DNA of 8,696 nucleotides, taken from Porphyromonadaceae bacterium. Lineage in GTDB: Bacteria > Bacteroidota > Bacteroidia > Bacteroidales > Dysgonomonadaceae. Location: assembly GCA_003517675.1 (NCBI GenBank), contig DPAC01000148.1, positions 1-8,696 of the forward strand. The letters run 5' to 3'. A program made the position numbers and the translations under genes. Positions 7,676 through 8,696 of the stretch are shown one piece after another; the stretch's first letter is position 1, and every line of letters begins with the position of its first letter. Below the pieces are notes generated by a model, which saw only the letters and a program-made list of their open reading frames with translations, was not told the origin of the DNA and searched no databases.

Positions 7676-8404
7676 CTATTCATTCACCGACTCTATTTGC
7701 TCAACATCTTTATGCCTTAAATCGGCACTATTATTCATGAGTAAATTAATTAATGGAATATTTAAATAATAGTTATACCTACCCGATTTTAATTTCTCTA
7801 GTAGTTTAGCCTGAACAAGTTTATCCAGATAAGATGTTGCTGTAAGACGTGTTACACCGACGTCTGCCATCACGAACTCAATTTTCGTATAAGGATGGCT
7901 AAACAAGTTATTGAGTAGTTCGTGGCTATAGGATTTCTTTAGCAATTCCCGTACTTTAAACTTATAATCCTGCATAAGTTTTGATATTCCTTTTACGAGT
8001 TGTATTGTCTGCCCCGCTGTTTCTTCAACTCCTTTCAGAATAAACAAAATCCAGCTCTCCCAGTCATTTGTTTCTCTGACTGATTGTATCAACCTGTAAT
8101 ATTCGGATTTATTTGAAATTATATAACGGCTCAGATACAATATGGGTAAATCCAATAATCCATTTATGACAAGATAAAGAACATTGATTATACGGCCGGT
8201 TCTTCCGTTACCATCATAAAAAGGGTGAATACTTTCAAACTGATGGTGAATAATAGCCATTTTAATAAGAGGGTCAAGTTGACTTACAGAAGTATCATTG
8301 ATAAAATCCTGTAAGTTATCCATATAGTTTTCAATCTCCCTCTTATCTTGTGGAGGGGTATACACCACATCTCCGGCTTGGTTTTTTAAAGTAGTACCTG
8401 GCAC
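7676..8404 (-). pseudogene. Fic-family protein, C-terminal part (Fic core plus winged helix), 5'-truncated and out of frame with its N-terminus
   Basis: Fic proteins usually transfer AMP from ATP to hydroxyls of target proteins. From GTG 8404 this part gives 242 residues. It contains the flap PGTTLKNQAGDVVYTPPQ, the intact Fic motif HPFYDGNGRTGR (residues 60-71; DNA 8192-8227) with catalytic His60, and a C-terminal winged-helix-like region at about 163-210 (YTKIEFVMADVGV...LLEKLKSGRYNYYL). Upstream of GTG the same frame continues back to about 8431 as VENSAGFRSV, family-like sequence, then meets a TGA at 8432-8434. No ATG precedes the flap. The N-terminal family sequence lies in another frame at 8386-8526, so a central piece of the usual protein is missing. 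The AT-rich composition differs from the left-hand genes. Translation from GTG 8404 is possible but unproven. Confidence 0.8.
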
Positions 8405-8526
8405 ACTACGAAAACCGGCACTATTTTCAACTCAGCCAACTTTTTATTCGCTTCGTTTAATTGACGTAATACAGATTTTGTCTCAACATCTAATTCCAAC
8501 GGCAGTTTAGGTATTTTATAGGTCAT
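8386..8526 (-). pseudogene. Fic-family protein, N-terminal fragment
   Basis: From ATG 8526 the frame reads MTYKIPKLPLELDVETKSVL and continues to NEANKKLAELK, the characteristic N-terminus of Fic/DUF4172-type proteins. In relatives LAELK is followed by a segment of very roughly 90 residues that includes the inhibitory SxxxEN helix. Here the frame instead runs through about ten unrelated codons to a stop at 8386-8388. The switch happens at TTGAAA (8425-8430), which is also where the downstream Fic frame begins to look family-like. The upstream transposase frame runs in without a stop, so the fragment is also part of a chimeric open frame. Confidence 0.75.
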
Positions 8527-8696
8527 ATTATTCAGGATCACCAGTAAAACCATGTGTTTGCCTAATGCATAGATAAGAGATAATCTATAGAGGAAGAAGT
8601 CAACATCAATAACTCCACGCAACTGCGCTCTGAAGTGTTTGATTTTGGCGTTTAGCGATTCGGCCGAAGCGTTTGTTGACCTGTTGACAAAGTAGT
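8527..8696 (-). mobile_element. C-terminal tail of an ISL3-family (ISAon1-like) transposase
   Basis: Reading minus from the window edge the frame gives YFVNRSTNASAESLNAKIK, then HFRAQLRGVIDVDFFLYRL and SLIYA (to 8566). This matches the end of DDE transposases of the ISL3/ISAon1 type common in Bacteroidota; Glu in ASAES is the probable last DDE residue. Such proteins usually stop soon after the IYA-like motif. Here the frame runs on through LGKHMVLLVILNN into the Fic ATG at 8526, so the native stop seems lost or changed. The element's end should lie between about 8566 and 8527, but no terminal inverted repeat can be confirmed because the other end is outside the window. Confidence 0.8.

Noticed and set aside
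7534..7740. A 68-codon plus-strand open frame in the AT-rich spacer
   Set aside because: The composition is Tyr/Ile/Ser-rich low-complexity translation of AT-rich repeats and runs into the Fic gene's 3' end.

Overview
The window looks like Bacteroidota (Bacteroidales) chromosome. Evidence: a promoter-like TAnnTTTG box in place of sigma70 boxes, weak purine-poor ribosome binding sites, signal peptides ending in xxA-Q, a lipoprotein with an acidic post-cysteine stretch, and protein families typical of this phylum. Genus cannot be fixed from the sequence.

Positions 1-6303 hold six genes on the minus strand, read right to left and probably one operon at least for the first five: a cytosolic aldo/keto reductase (5317-6303), an esterase-713-like lipoprotein (4166-5272), a Cys-nucleophile alpha/beta hydrolase with a signal sequence (3093-4154), a second aldo/keto reductase carrying a signal sequence (2136-3068), a secreted type-B carboxylesterase (479-2125) and, after a 176-bp gap with inverted repeats, the N-terminal part of an exported carboxymuconolactone-decarboxylase-family protein (1-302, cut by the window edge). 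Gaps between the first five genes are 44, 11, 24 and 10 bp. A divergent AraC-family regulator (6492-7403) shares a 188-bp intergenic region with the operon and is its likely controller. Inference: the set is an inducible, mostly envelope-located module that hydrolyses esters or lactones and reduces the resulting carbonyls. The substrate is unknown.

Positions 7404-7675 have no convincing gene. Base composition changes near 7530 from roughly balanced to strongly AT-rich. The AT-rich part carries repeated ATGTAT motifs and two perfect inverted repeats.

Positions 7676-8696 (minus strand, AT-rich) are a degraded accessory segment. A Fic-family gene has lost an internal piece and its frame, with the junction at a short TTGAAA sequence that fits both sides. 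The tail of an ISL3-type (ISAon1-like) transposase lies immediately upstream and reads in frame into the Fic N-terminus. The most unusual points are the signal-peptide-bearing aldo/keto reductase within an exported hydrolase operon, and the Fic remnant, whose catalytic core survives while the region expected to hold its inhibitory helix is gone.
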